NCBI GenBank assembly: GCA_025786725.1
Contig: JAHLTZ010000011.1
Location: forward strand, 682,001-746,000
Origin: Syncephalis fuscata
Lineage: Eukaryota > Zoopagomycota > Zoopagomycetes > Zoopagales > Piptocephalidaceae
Length of the DNA stretch: 64,000 nt
Direction of reading: 5' to 3'
Shown in pieces: positions 26,534 to 38,498 of this stretch (positions are counted from its first letter, which is position 1; the number at the start of each line of letters is the position of its first letter). The notes beneath the pieces are model-generated. The model did not search any database, was not told the DNA's origin, and worked only from the letters and a program-made list of their open reading frames with translations. The translations under genes were made by a program, and so were the position numbers.

Positions 26534-26810
26534 TTATGACGTTGGTGCAACAGTGTCAGTTTGATTTCTTATAATAATAGGCAGTAAGAAATCAGAAGGC
26601 CTTGATTCACCACTGGCCATTGTACTGAATATACTGTGCATGTTTCTGCTGGCATTAACATCACGCTGTCATACCATACGACAATTATTGTTTTGACAAA
26701 CAAGTACGCTATGCATTGTGCTGTTGTGTTCTTCCAGATGTAAATTCGCCATCTTTTTTTCTTGCATTTGGAACAGACTTTTGATGTATTGTATTCATCA
26801 AGTGACCGAA
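26534..26810 (-). pseudogene. Fanzor / TnpB-like nuclease, C-terminal relic
   Basis: On the minus strand, codons from about 26799 read DEYNTSKVCSKC, the first zinc-finger half of an OrfB/TnpB ribbon. After a one-base frame change in an A7 run near 26755-26765 they read HSVLVCQNNNCRMV, then a TGA where Trp is expected, then QRDVNASRNM and SRPSDFLLP, ending at TAA 26536-26534. CX2C...CX4C followed by RDVNASRN (third RuvC acidic residue) is the hallmark of the TnpB/Fanzor C-terminus. Only about 90 codons are recognisable, with one stop and one frameshift, so this is a relic. The call rests on motif recognition alone. Confidence 0.6.
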
Positions 26811-27718
26811 TAGGTAGAGGCTATGTGCTAGTGTATATGTTAATAAATGTTGCTCCATATTATTGTTACTGTAAAGTATTCAAAGCATTATAATTTGATA
26901 TTTAATGTCACTTACCATCCAGTTCCATGTTTAGTAAAACAACAAATGTGTAGTTCAATCAAGTAAAGGATGTCAATTTGGTCTTTTGATAATGAATCAC
27001 ACGAGTCTACTTATAAATTATTGAATATTAGTGAGCTATTTACTCATTTCACTTTTTTTTATTAATACTTTTAGACACAATTAAACACCCATTTATTACT
27101 ATAAAATGTATAATATTACATCCAACATTAATTAATTTATGTGTAATTATCAGTATAATATGTAATTAATAAGTTATTTTATTATTGCGTTAATATATAT
27201 ATTGTCATCTATGATATTAATTGTTTAAATGCCATTTATTTAGCTAGATTGACTATAGCGAAAGTGGCTATTTAATAAACAACTTTTATAATAATTATAT
27301 TAATATGATCTTACAGCACAAATATACCCAAAATGCAACAGTAGAAGATTAGAAAATAGAAAAGATCATTCAGAGGCAAGAAACCACACTGTACGTAGTA
27401 ACAATAACAACTGCGGAATGACATGGAATTGCAATCATATGACTTCTATTAATATTTGATCAATCTTCCTACACATGGCCAACAACAACAATAATCAACC
27501 TCAAATGTTTCAATGAAATCAAATGAAAACATTATACCTATGTTTGTTGTACATAACAGTACGACTTCAATTGGAACGAATCTTACTTGAAGACTCCAAA
27601 TGTAGGAGTCAAAGTTTAATCAAAATATTAATTAATTATTAATTACCTTTTAAATTTTATTTTTCAATTTTTCATGCAACTAGTGTCTTGACCTCTTTCT
27701 TGATCTAAAGTCTTTAAC
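26811..27718. other. Intergenic between Fanzor relic and mtSSB
   Basis: AT-rich. 26905-26960 resembles part of the dispersed repeat head (GTCACTTACCATCCAGTTCC, AATGTGTAGTTCAATC). No further Fanzor domain could be read upstream of the relic. Confidence 0.4.
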
Positions 27719-28498
27719 ATGTTTACTTTACGCGCTTTGACACAGACACGCTTGGCGGGTGCACGCGTAAGAGATCGTGTATAGTCTAGTTGATCCTGTG
27801 CTAACTTGTTTTTTACAGTCATTCTCTGCCACGGCTGCCGCAGCTAGCTGTAAGTTATAAATGGATAGATTAATTACGTACGATCGCTAATAATAACACT
27901 GATAACAACAACAACAATAATAATATCAATAGTGTCGGTCAATCGCGCAATTCTTGTCGGTAATCTAGCGTCGGATCTCCGTGTACAAGAATTAAACGAG
28001 AGTCGTACTATGGTGGATTTCACTTTGGCCACTAACCGTGTTCACCGTAATCGCGAAGGTATTAAGATAAATACACTTATAGTGAAATAATAATAACAAT
28101 AATAACAATTAACGCGTTTATTTAAAAGGTGAATTGGTTCGAGAGACCGACTGGCATCGTGTCCGTTCTTTTGTCACACCGGCTCGTGCCAACTATTTTA
28201 ACGAAGCTTTAAAGAAAGGGTAACAGCATTGATGTAGAATTAAATAAATTATTGGCTGACTTGCCATCAAGAAATGTTGTTATGGTAGAGGGTTCCATTC
28301 GCTACAACTCATACACGGATAAGGAAGGACAAGAAAAAATGTTACGAATATCATAGCCGGTAAGTGATGGAATAGAATAGAGCGATGATGACGAAGCTAA
28401 TTGTGAATATAGACAAGGTCCAAAACTTTGGTGAATATCGCCGCCAACCACGCGAAGAAGGCAACGAAGAAGGTTCTGATTCTCGTAGCGACTTTTAA
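27719..28498 (+). CDS. Mitochondrial single-stranded DNA-binding protein; one-base frame break
   Basis: SSB of the mitochondrial nucleoid (Rim1/mtSSB, bacterial OB fold), needed for mtDNA replication. Exons 27719-27766, 27819-27849, 27933-28058, 28129-28219, 28272-28359, 28413-28498. The N-terminus (MFTLRALTQTRLAGAR) is an Arg-rich, acid-free mitochondrial presequence. The OB fold follows: SVNRAILVGNLASDLRVQE, MVDFTLATNR, ETDWHRVRSF and VVMVEGSIRYNSYTDKEGQEK. The C-terminus is NFGEYRRQPREEG plus an acidic/Ser tail ending DF. The intron at 28220-28271 (GGGTAACAG) removes what otherwise looks like a frameshift. Exon 5 has six A's at 28334-28339 where seven keep the frame to the tail, so a deletion or error lies there. 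About 156 residues if corrected. Confidence 0.9.
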
Positions 28499-29009
28499 TA
28501 TTGTTATGCACTGATATGATCATCGCTGTTCTTTTACCCCTTATATATGGAATAGAATGAGCCGCCCCTTTAAACAAAACCTTTAGCCATTTAAATGTTA
28601 AAAATGATATTTTTTGAAAAGCATGAATGATTGTGTTACACTTGTAGCGTATGTAATTAAATTAATCGAATAAGTGCGCTGAATTACATAATAAACAGAT
28701 GTGTTTAATATATAATTTGATGATATATAGTAGTATGGAATAGAATGAGGATATACGCATACTGGATAATAAATCTATAATAATACGTAGTTTGCTGTCA
28801 TTCACCATCCATCATTATGTTCAGCAGATTGAATGCTAATAAAATTGGTCATTTACATCCAAATCACATTATATGTTAATAAATTGTTTATTAGCTATTT
28901 TTATTAGTATGGATTCATGTTGTATTGATTATAAAATTAAACTTTATTCGATAGCGTGGATAAAATAGCGTTTACAGAATGTTAAGAACAAACTGACATA
29001 AAAAAGTCT
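28499..29009. other. Intergenic with dispersed repeat
   Basis: Mostly occupied by copy E of the AT-rich repeat family, described separately. Confidence 0.4.
28660..28870 (-). repeat. Dispersed AT-rich repeat family, copy E
   Basis: The reverse complement shows ATTCAATCTGCTGAACATAA TGATGGATGGTGAATGACA and then TTATTATAGATTTATTATCC AGTATGCGTATATCC, aligning to copies A and D 22-27 kb away. This shows the family is dispersed, not local to 1-6 kb. Confidence 0.55.
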
Positions 29010-29484
29010 TTAATGCGTTTTTAAAGACAAATACGAACGAGTCAACTTTGTCGCATTCGTCTTCACAAGCCCATCGAAGACATTCTTTGTTGCCGTATGA
29101 CTCTTCAAGTCACCCACAGACGCAGCTCTTTTACTGGTACTAGCAATTGAATTATTGTCTAATAATTAATAAATGTTAGAAATGCTATAATTAAACACAG
29201 AATTGTTTTTATGTACTTACCAGAAATTCTATGCTTTCTGTTATGTATATCAAACAAACATTTATGGTTTTCGCCATTTTCACGGATTGATAAACCGCTT
29301 TTTCGCATCTGTGTTTTATACCTATACGTTCAATAAACATATTAAAAATAAATTGTAAATTATTAATTACTAGAAGCCAATAATGTATATATTTTTACCA
29401 TGTCCATTTAGTAATTACTTTGCCCTTTTTTTGTCCAAAATCTTCTGACAGTTTGCCTGTTGCTGCGTAAATGGTAGGTTCATT
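29010..29484 (-). CDS. Unrecognised small spliced gene (5' end uncertain)
   Basis: Three exons join in one open frame: 29484-29399, 29321-29221, 29158-29010, separated by 77- and 62-nt introns with GTAAAA...TATAG and GTAAGT...TATTAG boundaries. All three phases match (2+1, 1+2) and a TAA ends the last exon. The roughly 111 residues read NEPTIYAATGKLSEDFGQKK, then WYKTQMRKSGLSIRENG, and a Ser/Lys-rich tail. The protein is basic, with no membrane segment, signal peptide or known motif. An acceptor (GATTTAG) opens the first exon, so at least one more exon with the ATG must lie upstream; an 18-nt candidate sits at 29533-29550. I do not recognise the product. Confidence 0.6.
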
Positions 29485-30959
29485 CTAAATCACCAATTGA
29501 AAACAGTAAATATTTTTATTGTTAATATTCTATTAATGTAAATAATACCGGATGACTAACAGTATGCTATTTAAATGGATTATAATGTGTATATCAACAC
29601 TTTTGATTTCAATAAAAATGATTATAAATAAATTATTACTGAATGTGAGTGTAATAGTAAACAGTAAAAATTGATCAGCCTAATAGCAAATAAACTGCTA
29701 CGACTCAACAAGTTAGCGCTATGAATGATTGAATTGCAATAGAAAATATAACATTTATTTAAATAGCAAACTAATGACGCTATTGCATACTAAAAACGAT
29801 GCTTTTGAACTTGGTGTTTAGCTTTCTTCGGCGAGTGCTATGGATGCTATGCGAAAGTCAAGTGATCATGCATATCAAGGGAAGGATGGTTTGTGTCAGG
29901 CATCGCATTGTGTGCATGGCCGTGACGTATGGATGAAACAACATTTATGTGTAGAAAAAATTGCATTGTATTATAAATAACAATTAATTACCATTCTCTA
30001 GTATGTTAATAATAACAAAAAAATTATTAAATGCTCTTATGTTAGATAGTAACAATATAAATTAAAGTAATAAACTTTGAAACAAAACATAATAAAAAAC
30101 CAGGAAAATGCAGCCTTTTATTAATATAACATTACGCACCCAACAATGACGTATCCAAACAATGCAGCTTGGAAACAACACAGCATAATGATGACGCATA
30201 AGTTCTATCTGCATACTGTGGTATACGTCAACATTGTATTTATTTTTAGAATATACTTGAGAAAAAGTATGATATTAATTCAGTATTGTTAAAAAGTAAT
30301 ATGTTAAATATACATTTATTTTAGCAACTGTATTTAAAACATAAATATATATTAATATTATGTATTGAATATTAGTATTAGCTATTAATGGCAAACAATT
30401 ATTACGAAATACAATAAATATATGCTATTTGTAAACACATGAGCAGCTATGTAGGCTGATATGCCGCGTTAAACCTATTGCTATAGGATAAAACCAGGAT
30501 AATGCGTTGCTTGGTCATCTAAGCTGCAATTTTTTTAATAAAAATGTATTAATATTTCGTATAAAGATTATGTGGTATAGTTAGTAAATTATCTTATTTA
30601 TTGTCAAATGTATGCATAAATATATTAAAATAGCAGCCATACTTGTGACTATGATATTGATTGATCATTTGTCATTTAACTATTTGATTACTGTAAGATT
30701 ATTTACTAGTTAATTTATGCAACAATGAATTCATCTATTTCTACAAAATTACAATTTAAGTTTTGTCAAAATAACAGCTTTGGCCATACGTCCCAAAATG
30801 GTATACAGCCTGTAATATTTTAATTATGACCATGCTATTACTCATTGTCTAGCCAAAAAAGCCATTCAATAAATACGTAGAAAAAAATGGTTTTATTTTT
30901 GATAGATATGTAAAAAGACATAGAATATATACTGGTAATGGCTTTACTCTATCTATGTA
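29485..30959. other. Intergenic, AT-rich
   Basis: No exon supported, apart from possible 5' exons of the neighbouring minus-strand gene. A less AT-rich island at 29820-29940 has no usable frame. Confidence 0.35.
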
Positions 30960-31580
30960 TTATCCAATCAATAACCCATTGTTGCTATTGTTATCGTCGT
31001 CTGATCGATCGAACGACTGAAAGAATGATTCGATAGTTTCGTTTTCTAACGGTGTAGCTGCAGTATGTTGTTCTGCATCAGCATCGTCAAACCAAAGATT
31101 TTCACCATAAGAAATAAACAGCTCTTCACCAGCAGGTACAGGTTTTAGCGTAAAAAACCGTACCAGTCCGTTAGGTATATCGCGTAGAAAATACGCGTTT
31201 GGTTCGGCCGAGTGATTAAGCAGTGAGCCGATACCTAGTGCTAATGCATGAGGCCGCGGACCTGGCCAGCAGAATGTATAATGATCGAATGGAGGGCGCA
31301 GTTCGCTCATTAGCAATACGGGCGCCACATCGATCAGTGTGTGTGCTGGCAACTCGGTCGTTGTATAGATGCCTCGTCCTCGATCTGCATCCTGACGAAT
31401 AACGAGAGGTGCCCGACGATCCGCCAACAACACTTGGTCTTGATCAAGATGAGGATAAGGTATTTGCTCGTCAGTCGATGCAGTTGCAGCTCTAGTCGAC
31501 ATAGCAGAATTGGGGCTCGTTACGGACGCAGCGTCCGCCAGTAACACGCTTGGTGCACTGTTGTTGTCACAAGTATTCAT
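30960..31580 (-). CDS. SET-domain protein (putative lysine methyltransferase)
   Basis: Single exon, 206 residues, ATG at 31580. After a Ser/Ala/Thr-rich N-terminus (about 50 residues) the SET core begins: DADRGRGIYTTTELPAHTLI (SAM-binding first motif), YTFCWPG, then GIGSLLNHSAEPNAYFLRD with the NHS motif, LKPVPAGEELFISYG with the catalytic Tyr region, and an acidic Asn-rich tail. The domain is a small stand-alone SET lacking obvious pre-SET cysteines, as in fungal single-domain SET proteins. Substrate unknown. The frame is clean; an upstream in-frame start is not evident. Confidence 0.85.
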   Translation of the reverse strand: MNTCDNNSAPSVLLADAASVTSPNSAMSTRAATASTDEQIPYPHLDQDQVLLADRRAPLVIRQDADRGRGIYTTTELPAHTLIDVAPVLLMSELRPPFDHYTFCWPGPRPHALALGIGSLLNHSAEPNAYFLRDIPNGLVRFFTLKPVPAGEELFISYGENLWFDDADAEQHTAATPLENETIESFFQSFDRSDDDNNSNNGLLIG

Positions 31581-32710
31581 GGCAACAAAAATACTTTGGG
31601 TTGATAAGAAAAAACAACTATTTTTAGCAAAATAAAAAATATTAAAACATATCTTCTGGGATTACAGTTATTATACCATAAAATATGGTAGAGCAAGCAC
31701 AGAAAAGTCGCTAGTTACAAAGAAATATAAAAAGGCTGTATCGTTCTGTCTTCTGCTAACCATGTTTTATTAAAAAAGGCTGCTTGTTTATTGGCTTTTT
31801 TATTTATAAACTTTGACTTCTTTCGCTCATTCGCTCATTGAGTCATGTATACTAGAGCATAGCTATTCATGTTTTCTACTATATATTTATTATACTGCAT
31901 ATTATTCTATCATATATTGACCACATACATTTATGAGGCTGTTTGTTTATTATCAACTGTACTTGCTTGTTATAGATTCCAACTCATTTCGTTACTCAAA
32001 CATATATACTATAACTTTACCATCAGTATTCATACTCTTCTCGTTGTCTATTCATTCCACTATATAATATACTCTAGTAACTATGCTTTTTTTAATAAAT
32101 ATCGTCTTTTTGTTGCTAACTATGTTATGTATATATTTGACTCAATTTGCCTATTCATATATATATATTACCATACTACTATATTCTATCAGCAATATTC
32201 GTATGCCTTTTTTAACTATTTATTTAGATTTGCATCATTTTACACTAGCTTACAACTGTTTTGCTTAAGCAACGCTTGCATTTTATGACTTTGATTATTT
32301 TTATCAACATTGGGTTACATTATAATTTTGCTAATAAAATGCGCATACTGTTTCATCGTTGACTGCAGCTACTATGTGCGATAACGTGTATAGACGCACC
32401 GAGTAATATCGATAAACAACTAAATATATTAAAAAGTAAATGAACAGGATGAGGGCTGCTATATTTATTGAATACATCATTGCTTTCTATATAGCTTAAA
32501 TTATTAAATACATGTAAATACAATGGTGCAATAGAAGTCAACTCACTCGCAATAAGTGCTCAGACCAGCTTTGATTACTATTTTTTCTATACTCTACTGA
32601 GAGAATAGGCCTATTATAACTAGTGATAATAAAAATTTCCCGTTGTTTCTGGCTATTTCAACACGGGTACCTTCAGACTTGAATCAGCGATAAACGGAGC
32701 GTTTGAGCAT
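31581..32710. other. Intergenic, AT-rich
   Basis: The 139-codon frame at 31869-32288 is Ile/Tyr/Phe-rich low-complexity translation of AT-rich DNA, resembling the spurious frames in repeat copies A and D. Its sequence may be another diverged copy of that repeat. No gene supported. Confidence 0.4.
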
Positions 32711-32773
32711 GTGTACTCAAGTGTCCATTGGATATTGTTACGCCAGCATTTGTATTCCCATCGATTGGGGCAA

Positions 32774-35013
32774 ATGAAGGGATGGTTGATTATTGCACGA
32801 TTGGGGAAGATAAGCACTGAGTATATATTTAGAACCATTTTACCACCAACACCACCAAGTGCCGTTATCGACGTTTGCTATCCTATTTCTACCCTCCGTC
32901 TACTGCCACTATACACGCCGATAATACCTAGAATGTTGCTGTCTAGTGCTGTAGAAGTCTTGGCACGCGCCACATCGTTGGCTATTACTGACGACGAAAA
33001 GTTGGCTTTTTTTAATGGTCTGCGTAGTTTTCAGGAGCGCTTAAAGCAAAATAGCAGGCAAGTGATGGGTGGTTTGTGTGACTATAAATTGCAATTCCCG
33101 CTAACGTAATTTTATGTTTTCTGCACAACACAGTCAAAATCTTTATGCTTTAGCGCAAGATGCCGAATACAATCATAGCCCAACAACGCTACCTGCTGAA
33201 TCAGCCCGTGCGCCGCAGTGTCCAAGTGGATGTCGCCATGTAGGCAAGAACTGCGTACAGAATGCTATACGGGGATTTGTAAAATCTTTTGTTATGGCCT
33301 ATGGTGCAAAATCACTGCTTGGTTTACTGCCGGCTTTGCTGAGCGGTAAATTATTTAAAAAGTACGTATAGTTTTATTTTTATTTTACCAATAACAATGA
33401 CCATTATAATGATTATTACACAGCCCCTCATTAATTAAAAAACAGCTGGGTATGGATACGACGCGTTTTGCTCTATTTCTCGCCGGTATGGTTGGATCAT
33501 ACAAGACATCTTTGTGTACACTGCGCCACTTGCGCCCCGATGTCGATGGCAAGAATGAACAGCAAAATGCATTTATTGCCGGCTGTATTGCCGGTCTAGC
33601 ATTGTTGCTCGACAGCAATCGAGGAAGACGTATAGCTGTGGCATTGTATCTATCCACACGTGGTGCTCAGTATCTTTGCACAAGTCTTGCTGACCAGTGG
33701 AAGGTGCGCCGCGAACAACAACGCCGCGAGATGGTAAATAGCCATTTAAGCAAACAAACTACCGTCTTTAATATACCATTTAATTTAGATTCGTTTGGCT
33801 GAGACGCCCGATGCAGCAATTGCCGATGGTTTATCGAAAAAATCATTCCTTGATAAGTTTTCGCGTGAATGGGCCGGTACTGGTATTATGATGATTACAG
33901 GTGCAATTATCATTTTTACTATGTTCTACGAACCACGACAAGTTCCAGTAAGTTATTAAATCTATTTTAATAAACCAATCTAATTGATGGCGTAATTACT
34001 ATGTTGTATTTAGCGCTCCTATCTTAACTTTTTGGTAGATCACGGCGGTGTAGGCAAAACATATGGAAAGAATGGTCATGCTGCCCTCGATAGTATCGGC
34101 TTAACTCAAAAGCGCATATTTGGCTATGCCCCCAAGCTGCCATCGCTACCACAGCGTATTCCAGTTGGCATTTCATCGGCCGATTTTATACGAGATAATG
34201 TGTCGGTGTCCCATGCCGCTTCAATGCGACCCAACATCCATCATGATTTTGTACTATGTGCCCTTGAACATCATTGGACCACAAGTTGCAGCACTTTCAG
34301 CCTAAATCTATTTCTGGACGAATTAACACGTAGTACCAAATTGTATCTACCATTGAATGTCGTAAGTAGTCAAATACAACTAGAATAATTTATTTGTGCA
34401 CCAACTAACCATAATCTACTTTACAATATCAATAGATTACCGTACTATTTTACGCACGCAAAAAGATATTAACCAAGTAAGCATATCATTAGCACAATTA
34501 CTAGACAGGATATCTAACTAAAATATACTCTAATAGCCCATTGGATTTATTACGTCGCATTACTAAAGGCACTGTGCGTAGCTCACTATTCCTTTCTTCC
34601 TATGTTACTATGGCCTATTTATTGCCATGCTGGTTGCGCCACATACTTCAACGCGACAGCATAATCTTGTAAGTGAACTAATGACATACAATAATATAGG
34701 CACAAACGTATCACTATCCGTCTTACTAATTGTATAATATAGTAAAATAATCGGTGGCACAGCAGCAGGTTTCTGTGCAACGATTGATGCACCGGGTCGA
34801 CGACTTGAATTGGGCATGTACTGTCTAACTCGAGCCATTGAGACCATGTGGAACTGCGGTGTTAAATGGCGCTGGTGGCGCGCAATTCCCAACGGCGAAT
34901 TAATCTACTTCATCTTAGGCATGGGATCGCTTATGTCGGTCTACCAAACTTCTCCCAATAGCATTCAACGCGGCTATTATGGCATTATATCTCGCTTTGT
35001 TGGCAAGAATTAA
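32774..35013 (+). CDS. TMEM135-like multispanning membrane protein
   Basis: Eight exons, all in phase: 32774-33057, 33134-33361, 33424-33733, 33789-33947, 34014-34361, 34436-34476, 34537-34668, 34743-35013; 590 residues. It shows the Cys-rich N-terminal TMEM135 signature (CPSGCRHVGKNCVQNAIRGF), several hydrophobic helices with Gly-rich turns (AFIAGCIAGLALLL, GTGIMMITGAIIIF, GGTAAGFCATID, FILGMGSLMSVYQ) and Tim17-like packing. TMEM135 relatives act at peroxisomes, mitochondria and lipid droplets; the role here is inferred. The open frame extends upstream without ATG past 32711 (EHVYSSVHWILLRQ), which also looks coding, so an upstream exon with the true start may exist. Intron 1 uses a GC donor. 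Confidence 0.8.
33058..33133 (+). other. GC-AG intron in TMEM135-like gene
   Basis: AGCAG then GCAAGTGATG at the donor and CACAACACAG at the acceptor; phase 2 plus 1 joins to AGT (Ser). GCAAGT is the textbook GC donor. Confidence 0.8.
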
Positions 35014-35238
35014 GCAGCATAGCAGCCGTGGTGTAATCATCGTTGATTTGTTTTAAACTTTTTATTATTTTTATAAAGCCTTGATGTCAAAATATCTTTA
35101 AATCACTTATCCAATCACATAGTAGTGCAATGAACACTTGTTGGAGTGGATCACATTTTTCAACTTTAGCCTTTAAACAATATTTTAAATAATACAGACA
35201 CAATAAATGATTAAAACCAATAAAATCATTACATTCCA

Positions 35239-37367
35239 TTAAATACGCTGACTTCTTAAATTACGTGGAACCTCCGACGAGGATGTGGCCGAAACTGCCG
35301 TTGATGTATGATATGCCGGTCCACAGTGACGCCATGAAATACGAGTCCTTTCGCGTGAATAACGCCGTTCTGTTAAAAAAGTCGACGTTGTCATACCCAA
35401 AATGCCTAATAGTAGATCATTTAACATTAAAGATCAAATAAACACCACAGTTATTGTATCGATACTTACATAGTCGCATATGAAATATAAGTAAGTGTAG
35501 CAATGGTACCAAAAATAACACTGTAAAAAACAACTGTAAACAACAACAGATAACACCACCGGCATAAGCGTATCCAAAATGTGTATCTGGCAATCTGTAA
35601 AAGTTAAAAGTAAACATGGCTATTACAAATAAATTAGTAAACATATACCGTATCCAATTAGTATAATGACTATTTACTATTACGTCTGTTACTTACCGTT
35701 GCGTGTAACAACTTATGATTTGTACCGGCTAAAGCCAGCAAGTAACAAGAAATTGCCACAGCCATTAATCCAGATAATATTGAACCAATGACAGTGGCAC
35801 AGAATGACCTTTCCATTAATATAATTAATATAAATATATTTTATTTACAAATGACTTACCAGTAGTTGGCATATCCAATACAACAATTTAGCCAACGACA
35901 ATGATGATCATGAACGGCACACATTTATTGCATAGTTTACAATGACGAGTACTAGATGCTCTATATTACAATAATGCAATCGATTAATCAACCAAGCAAT
36001 TAGTCAATTAATTAGCCAATTGCTAGATAAAATATAAACTATAGTAATAAGAATTATACTTACACAGCTACACAGCAGACACGACACTGACCATGGTTAT
36101 CGCGTACGGCAACACCACGTTTTAATCGATAGTTTACATTGCGTTGTACACCTGATTTTCTTGCTTGTCGCACTACCGGATCCTCTGTATCGATAAACAT
36201 CGTGTAGAACATGGCAGTTAAAGTAGCCGCCACCAATCCGCCAAAACCAATCTGAAACGCTATACGTATATCCGACGACAATAAACGCACGGTAAATGCT
36301 TCAAATAAACTGATAATAATTGCGGCAAATAGCCAAACACCGGATAAAAGTGGATCATAAGGTGGTTCGAGCGCAGTGCGTCTGTACCAAGTCATAGGAC
36401 GTGGCCATACAAACGACGAATGAGATGCATCACTCGAGATGGAATCTAATGCTATAGAGGGCCGAGTAGACACGGAAGGACGAGGCATTGAGAGCCCTGG
36501 TGGTATCTGTTCTACATCCCATGGTGTAATAACCGATCTATCTTCTATACTGGGTATTGTATAGCTACTAGGCGCATCAGCAATATGACTAGTATCATCG
36601 CTGGTATCGTCACTTTTGTTGGGTGTGGATGTAGATGCTGTGTCATCGCCAGAAAGATTCGTGTCTGCTACTAATTCTACCAATGGGGCTATCTTACCAA
36701 ATTGTACAGTTCTATGTGGACGGATAGGTGGAGCAATATTGAGCTCTTTTACCTTTACAGTAGTTAATATATTTATATTATTTTTGCCGTGTTTATTCTC
36801 AGATAGTGCCCGTATAGACGATCGATGCTGCAATGACCAGGGTCGAGTAGACGGTAAAGTAGGTGTGGTGGGTGAATCTAAATCGGTAGTGTAATGGTCA
36901 TAGGGCACGCCTTCGTCTTCATCTTCACTTGACCATGCATCAATACCGCATAATGTATCCATTGTGCTGTTATAAACATGGGCCGAGTCAGATCGATATA
37001 ATGTGTTATAAGTAGGCTTCTCTTCTACTATTATATCTGAATCATCATAGCCATCCTCCTTAGATGCATGAATAGAATTTGAGGATGAAGAAGAGGGTAG
37101 TCCCATATTGGCTGTATCGTTATTTGAACACTCGGTCTGGTTTATTGAATAAGTACTAACGCGTTGACCTTGGCCTACTTTAGAATGTAATGTGTCGATA
37201 GTAGACAATTGACCATTATTCTGCTCTAAACGAATTAATGAACGCTTTCTAATCATAGCTGTAGATGGCTCTTCAGTCTCTGTATTGATCCTGCTTAATG
37301 TATGCATAGAATCATTGCATGACTGTTCTCTACCATTTATATTTATGTAGTGGTGGCCTCGTCGCAT
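35239..37367 (-). CDS. DHHC-type protein S-acyltransferase; frame break in the zinc-finger/DHHC exon
   Basis: Palmitoyltransferase of endomembranes. Exons 37367-36064, 35960-35860, 35808-35697, 35594-35470, 35405-35239. It has a long acidic Ser/Thr-rich cytosolic N-terminus (about 330 residues). Two helices follow (LSGVWLFAAIIISLFEA, IGFGGLVAATLTAMFYTMFI), then the Cys-rich domain CRVCCVAV-ASSTRHCKLCNKC, the catalytic DHHCRWLNCCIGYANYW, and two further helices. Near 35917-35919 one base is missing between CNKC and DHHC (GTGCC where GTGGCC keeps the frame); otherwise the canonical spacing C-x4-DHHC is met. The last exon reads LGMTTSTFLTERRYSRER, resembling the family TTxE motif, but in a phase that does not match exon 4, so a second indel or a misplaced junction is likely. 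Confidence 0.85.
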
Positions 37368-38498
37368 GCAAGCACCAAGGCCGGCTTACTCGGTTGTACA
37401 GCTGTATCGAACAACGAGGATGGCGACGATAACAAGTCATGACTGGACATGAATAAAGATGAGAGACGCTTCCTACGCAACAGAACACGTTGCTACAAAC
37501 AAAAAGTAAGCCACCAGTCAACGGAATACAAAAGTTCACCAAGGCTGTAATCTAGTCTATAGTGCTAAGAATGCAATAATAAAGCTATTATAAAGGTTAG
37601 CGCGGCTATTGAATAACAGAACCGCAATGAGACAAGCAAAAAGTATCTATTAAATGTATTAGTTGGTTTATATAAGGAATAAGAACAATGACATAGGTTT
37701 TAAGCACGGCACATCTAGAGTAAAGTATCGCGTGTATATACACTAGGCTAATCTAGCAACGACTATAATGTCTTTACAGCCAATAACCAATGTAGCAAAC
37801 GAGATTAATAAAGAGTAAAGCAATAAAGACACAGATAATATTTTGTATAATAGAATGAACTAAGGAAACAAAAGGTGTATAAATAATTTTAATAGCATAA
37901 TGGCGAATTATTATTGTTGTTGTTATTATAGAGTGACTGTACAAATCATTAATAATAATGATGATGATGAAAGGCATGGCACTGCCTAGCCGTCTATAGT
38001 AATGTAACAAATAAATCTAGTCATCTATAATAGTAGAATAGGAATAGCGGACTGCATCTATTCATGGCTATAATTGTGTATGATGGTCATATTTGCTAAT
38101 TGACTTTTAGCATTCAATGTAAAATATTTACTATTTTTATCCACTCTATTCACAAAGGATCTACGCCATTGTACAACGTGTTTCTTAGTGTCGCATCATT
38201 ATCATTATCATCGTTATTATTATTAGCCCCATTATGACTAACAATGGCAGCACAATTACGCCTATTGCTATTGTTACTACAATGATAATCTTGGTGTCTA
38301 TTTTCAAGTTTTTTGTTTATCGTTTCATGTGATTATAGAGTGTCGCGTTTCACTTCACTTTTCTATTTCGCTCCTTGATTCTTTATATACACTTCTGTGA
38401 TTTTATCTTTTACATTCTATCTACACACATTGAACACTGTTAAATTATTGTTTTGGAGACTATCTATATATCATAAACCGTTTTATTGTTTATCTAGT
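37368..38498. promoter_or_regulatory. Divergent intergenic region, DHHC / ZIP
   Basis: About 1.1 kb between divergently oriented starts, so both promoters should lie here. A reading from 37451 (MSSHDLLSSPSS...) is open for 35 codons in a different frame and could be part of the DHHC 5' end if another indel exists. AT-rich otherwise. Confidence 0.35.

Noticed and set aside
28129-28145. GGTTCGAGAG-like tRNA T-arm string
   Set aside because: It is coding sequence of mtSSB with no acceptor or anticodon arms around it. No tRNA gene was found anywhere in the window by eye.
28220-28271. Apparent frameshift/stop in mtSSB (GGGTAACAG)
   Set aside because: It is a phase-correct GT-AG intron of normal size; removing it restores the OB-fold strand KKG-NVVMVEGS.
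31869-32288. 139-codon open frame with hydrophobic composition
   Set aside because: Phe/Tyr/Ile low-complexity AT-rich translation, no signal peptide logic or splice context, similar in style to the repeat-derived frames.
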